Assembly (NCBI RefSeq): GCF_005518285.1
Contig: NZ_SJDU01000081.1
Coordinates: forward strand, 1-7,546
Direction: 5' to 3'
From: Brachyspira catarrhinii
GTDB taxonomy: Bacteria > Spirochaetota > Brachyspiria > Brachyspirales > Brachyspiraceae
DNA length: 7,546 bases
Position numbers and translations under genes: made by a program. Of this stretch, positions 5,582-7,546 are shown piece after piece. Each line of letters begins with the position of its first letter. Position 1 is the stretch's first letter. Below the pieces are notes generated by a model. It saw only the letters and a program-made list of their open reading frames with translations. It had not been told where the DNA came from and did no database searches.

Positions 5582-6169
5582 TTATAACAATCCTTTTGTG
5601 GACGGAATTTCGTTTTTATATTTTTCGTCTATTTCTACGGCTTGAGAGAGCGCTTTTGCAAAACCTTTGAAAATAGATTCAATAATATGATGAGTATTTT
5701 CTCCATGAAAAGTTTTTATATGCATCGTTATATTCATAGAATTCGCAAACGCTATAAAAAATTCTTTAATCAATTCCGTATCGAAATCTCCGACTTTTTG
5801 ATTGATTAAATCCGCTTCAAAAATCAAATGACTTCTTCCGCATATATCAATCGCGACTAAAGTCAAAGCTTCGTTCATTGGCATAAAAAAATTGCCGTAT
5901 CTTTTTATTCCTTTCAAATCGCCCAAAGCTTCGGCAAAACATTTTCCCAAAACGATTGCCGTGTCTTCAACCGAATGATGATAATCTATATGAGTGTCGC
6001 CTTCGCATATAGTTTCCAAATCGAATCTTCCATGTCGAGCGAATAAATCGAGCATGTGGTCTAAAAATCCGACTTTCGTTTTATTCAAATATTTTCCCGT
6101 TCCGTCTATATTCAATTTGATTTTAATTTTCGTTTCGTTTGTGTTTCTTTCAATTTCCGATTTTCTCAT
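5582..6169 (-). CDS. hisB: Imidazoleglycerol-phosphate dehydratase (monofunctional)
   Basis: Dehydrates imidazole glycerol phosphate to imidazole acetol phosphate, step 6 of the pathway, using a di-manganese centre in a 24-subunit shell. At 195 residues it is only the dehydratase; the N-terminal histidinol-phosphatase domain of the enterobacterial fusion is missing, so a separate phosphatase is needed. Metal and active-site motifs are intact: GFLDHM (34-39), DYHHSVED (62-69), GRSH (111-114), HGENTHHIIES (155-165) and the C-terminal PSTKG (189-193). Start choice is clear: AAGGAG at 6183-6178 lies eight bases before the ATG. It follows hisC after 34 bases and abuts hisH. Confidence 0.97.
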   Translation of the reverse strand: MRKSEIERNTNETKIKIKLNIDGTGKYLNKTKVGFLDHMLDLFARHGRFDLETICEGDTHIDYHHSVEDTAIVLGKCFAEALGDLKGIKRYGNFFMPMNEALTLVAIDICGRSHLIFEADLINQKVGDFDTELIKEFFIAFANSMNITMHIKTFHGENTHHIIESIFKGFAKALSQAVEIDEKYKNEIPSTKGLL

Positions 6170-6203
6170 TTCAATTTCTCCTTAAAAAATTTAAAAGTAA
6201 AAA

Positions 6204-7262
6204 TCAATTAACAATCTCTTTTAAAGCGTTTATAAAAATAATCATCTCTTCGTCAGTTCCAACGGTTACTCTTATAAAATTTTTAATAATATCTTGTTTA
6301 AAATATCTTACTAAAATTCCTTTCTCTTTCAATTGCAAATAAATATCTTCGGCAAAAACTTTTTTATGCGAAATGAATAAAAAATTCGATTTTGAATTCA
6401 AAACTTTAAAATCTAATTTTTTTAATTCTTCTTTTGTTTTTTCTCTCGTATTTATAATTTTTGAAACAGATTCTTTAGAATATTCTTCGTCCTTGAAAGC
6501 TTCGATTCCCGCTAAAATTGAAAGTCGGTTTATCGTATAAGAATTGAAAGAAAATTTAATATTTTTAAGTCCTTTTATCAATTCTTTATTTCCGAGCGCA
6601 AAGCCCAAACGCATTCCCGCCAAACTTCTCGATTTTGAAAAAGTTTGAACGACAAGCAAATTATCGTATTCGTTTATAAGTTTAAGCGCCGATTCTCCGC
6701 CAAAATCTATATAAGCTTCGTCTATTATAACTACTTTATTCAAATTGGCTTTTATTATTTCTTCTATTTCGCTTAATTTAAGCGACATTCCCGTAGGAGC
6801 GTTTGGATTTGCAATGATTATTCCCGAATCCAAATTCTTATAATCGTTTATATTTATAGAAAAATCTTCTTTAAGCGGAATTTTTTTTTCGTCCAAATCG
6901 AACAAATCGGAATAAACGGAATAAAAACTATAGGTTATGTTTGGATAATAAATTTTATCTCCTTTATTGAAAAAAGCCATAAAAGAAAAAGCGAGTATTT
7001 CGTCCGAACCGTTTCCTATAAAAATATTTTCGGTTTCGAGTTTGTATTTTTTGGCAATTAAATTTTTCAAATCGCTAACATCTGCGTCGGGATATAATCT
7101 CAAATCGTCAAAATCGCTTTCCGTTATAATTTTTCGGACATTTTTTGACGGCGGATAAGGAGATTCGTTCGTATTAAGTTTAATATATTTTTTATCTTTC
7201 GGTTGCTCTCCTTGAACATAAGGAATAACCGAATTCGCTTTATCGCTTAAAAATTTATTCAT
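6204..7262 (-). CDS. hisC: Histidinol-phosphate aminotransferase
   Basis: PLP-dependent transaminase that converts imidazole acetol phosphate and glutamate to histidinol phosphate and 2-oxoglutarate. It belongs to fold type I and has the normal length, 352 residues. Visible landmarks are LNTNESPYPP (29-38), LYPD (56-59), GNGSDE (83-88), ANPNAPTG (151-158), Asp181 and Tyr184 (VIIDEAYIDF), the PLP lysine Lys210 in TFSKSRSLAGMRLG (207-220) with Arg218, and the substrate-carboxylate arginine in FIRVTVGT near the C terminus. It is the first gene of the operon. AAGAAGAG, five bases before the ATG, is the ribosome binding site. Related enzymes act on aromatic amino acids, but the setting fixes the histidine role. 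Confidence 0.97.
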   Translation of the reverse strand: MNKFLSDKANSVIPYVQGEQPKDKKYIKLNTNESPYPPSKNVRKIITESDFDDLRLYPDADVSDLKNLIAKKYKLETENIFIGNGSDEILAFSFMAFFNKGDKIYYPNITYSFYSVYSDLFDLDEKKIPLKEDFSININDYKNLDSGIIIANPNAPTGMSLKLSEIEEIIKANLNKVVIIDEAYIDFGGESALKLINEYDNLLVVQTFSKSRSLAGMRLGFALGNKELIKGLKNIKFSFNSYTINRLSILAGIEAFKDEEYSKESVSKIINTREKTKEELKKLDFKVLNSKSNFLFISHKKVFAEDIYLQLKEKGILVRYFKQDIIKNFIRVTVGTDEEMIIFINALKEIVN

Positions 7263-7292
7263 ATAAACTCTTCTTAAATTTTTTGTAGGGTT

Positions 7293-7320
7293 ATTATATA
7301 TGATATTCGATATAAATAAA
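7293..7320 (-). promoter_or_regulatory. Likely promoter of the histidine operon
   Basis: On the - strand a perfect TATAAT (7298-7293) lies about 30 bases before the hisC ATG. The best -35 at usable spacing is poor (TTTATT at 7320-7315, 16 bases away). A second TATAAT occurs at 7354-7349, also without a good -35. From the nearer one the leader would be only about 25 bases, too short for an attenuator or T-box. Flanking 7301-7314 holds a GATAT direct repeat that could be an operator, but this is unsupported. Confidence 0.4.
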
Positions 7321-7432
7321 AGTATTTAATAAAAATAAGTTTATTGAGATTATAATTAAATATTGAATTTTTAGATTATTTTTTAACTTTAGATATTTCT
7401 CTTTCAAGCATATTACAAACCCAAAAAATTAA

Positions 7433-7546
7433 CTATATTTTACAATCAATAGCCTTTTCTATGCATTCTATATCCGTTTCGTTTATCTCGCCGAGATTAG
7501 CCGCATAAATCGTATATAAAGGTATTTCTTCGCCTATAGCCGCTAT
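7433..7546 (-). CDS. C-terminal tail of an unrecognised protein (5' end outside window)
   Basis: The last 37 residues of a - strand gene run in from the right edge, from IAAIGEEIPLY through EINETDIECIEK to CKI, ending in TAG (7435-7433). Codon choice (GCG, GGC, GCT, ATA) is like that of the his genes, which supports real coding. I do not recognise the family from this tail. The frame stays open for 18 more codons after the TAG, to TAA at 7378-7376, and that extension ends in a typical charged helix (MLEREISKVKK). The gene may therefore be interrupted by a recent stop or read through. It lies upstream of hisC on the same strand, 170 bases away, with no hairpin terminator visible between them. 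Confidence 0.6.
   Translation of the reverse strand: MAAIGEEIPLYTIYAANLGEINETDIECIEKAIDCKI

Noticed and set aside
7263..7300. T-box riboswitch before hisC
   Set aside because: No stem-loop of the needed size, no T-box sequence, and no terminator hairpin in the leader.

Overview
The window is very AT-rich and its proteins are heavy in Lys, Asn, Ile and Glu. It looks like chromosomal DNA of a low-GC anaerobe; a spirochaete of the Brachyspira type is my best guess. That guess rests on composition, an outer-membrane-type protein with a spirochaete-like signal peptide, and gene style. No marker gene settles it.

Left part (+ strand). The C-terminal end of an unrecognised protein (1-489) is followed by a strong sigma70-type promoter and a gene for a secreted, probably outer-membrane beta-barrel protein (605-1378). 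A GC-stemmed terminator closes that unit. A promoter and good ribosome binding site then lead into a complete aldo/keto reductase (1514-2335) with an intact catalytic tetrad.

Middle (2336-2771). This gap is not empty. On the + strand, just after the reductase, lie two related copies of a 30-base repeat separated by a 38-base unique stretch. The first copy ends in ATGTAAAT, and its second half resembles type I-B CRISPR repeats as I recall them from Clostridioides difficile. It looks like a one-spacer mini-CRISPR or the relic of an array, with no cas gene in the window. Facing it on the - strand is a 30-codon gene with its own promoter and ribosome binding site, encoding a charged amphipathic helix. 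A perfect 8-bp inverted repeat overlaps the end of the histidine operon.

Right part (- strand, 7262 to 2772). A compact histidine biosynthesis operon is transcribed hisC-hisB-hisH-hisA-hisF-hisIE. Together the genes cover PR-ATP hydrolysis (HisE), PR-AMP cyclisation (HisI), ProFAR isomerisation (HisA), the glutamine-dependent IGP synthase (HisH+HisF), IGP dehydration (HisB) and transamination (HisC). The first enzyme (HisG), the last one (HisD) and histidinol-phosphate phosphatase are not here and must be elsewhere if the pathway is complete. All visible catalytic residues are intact. The leader before hisC is short and shows no T-box or His-codon attenuator. At the right edge is the C-terminal tail of another - strand gene, in which an open frame continues past its TAG stop.
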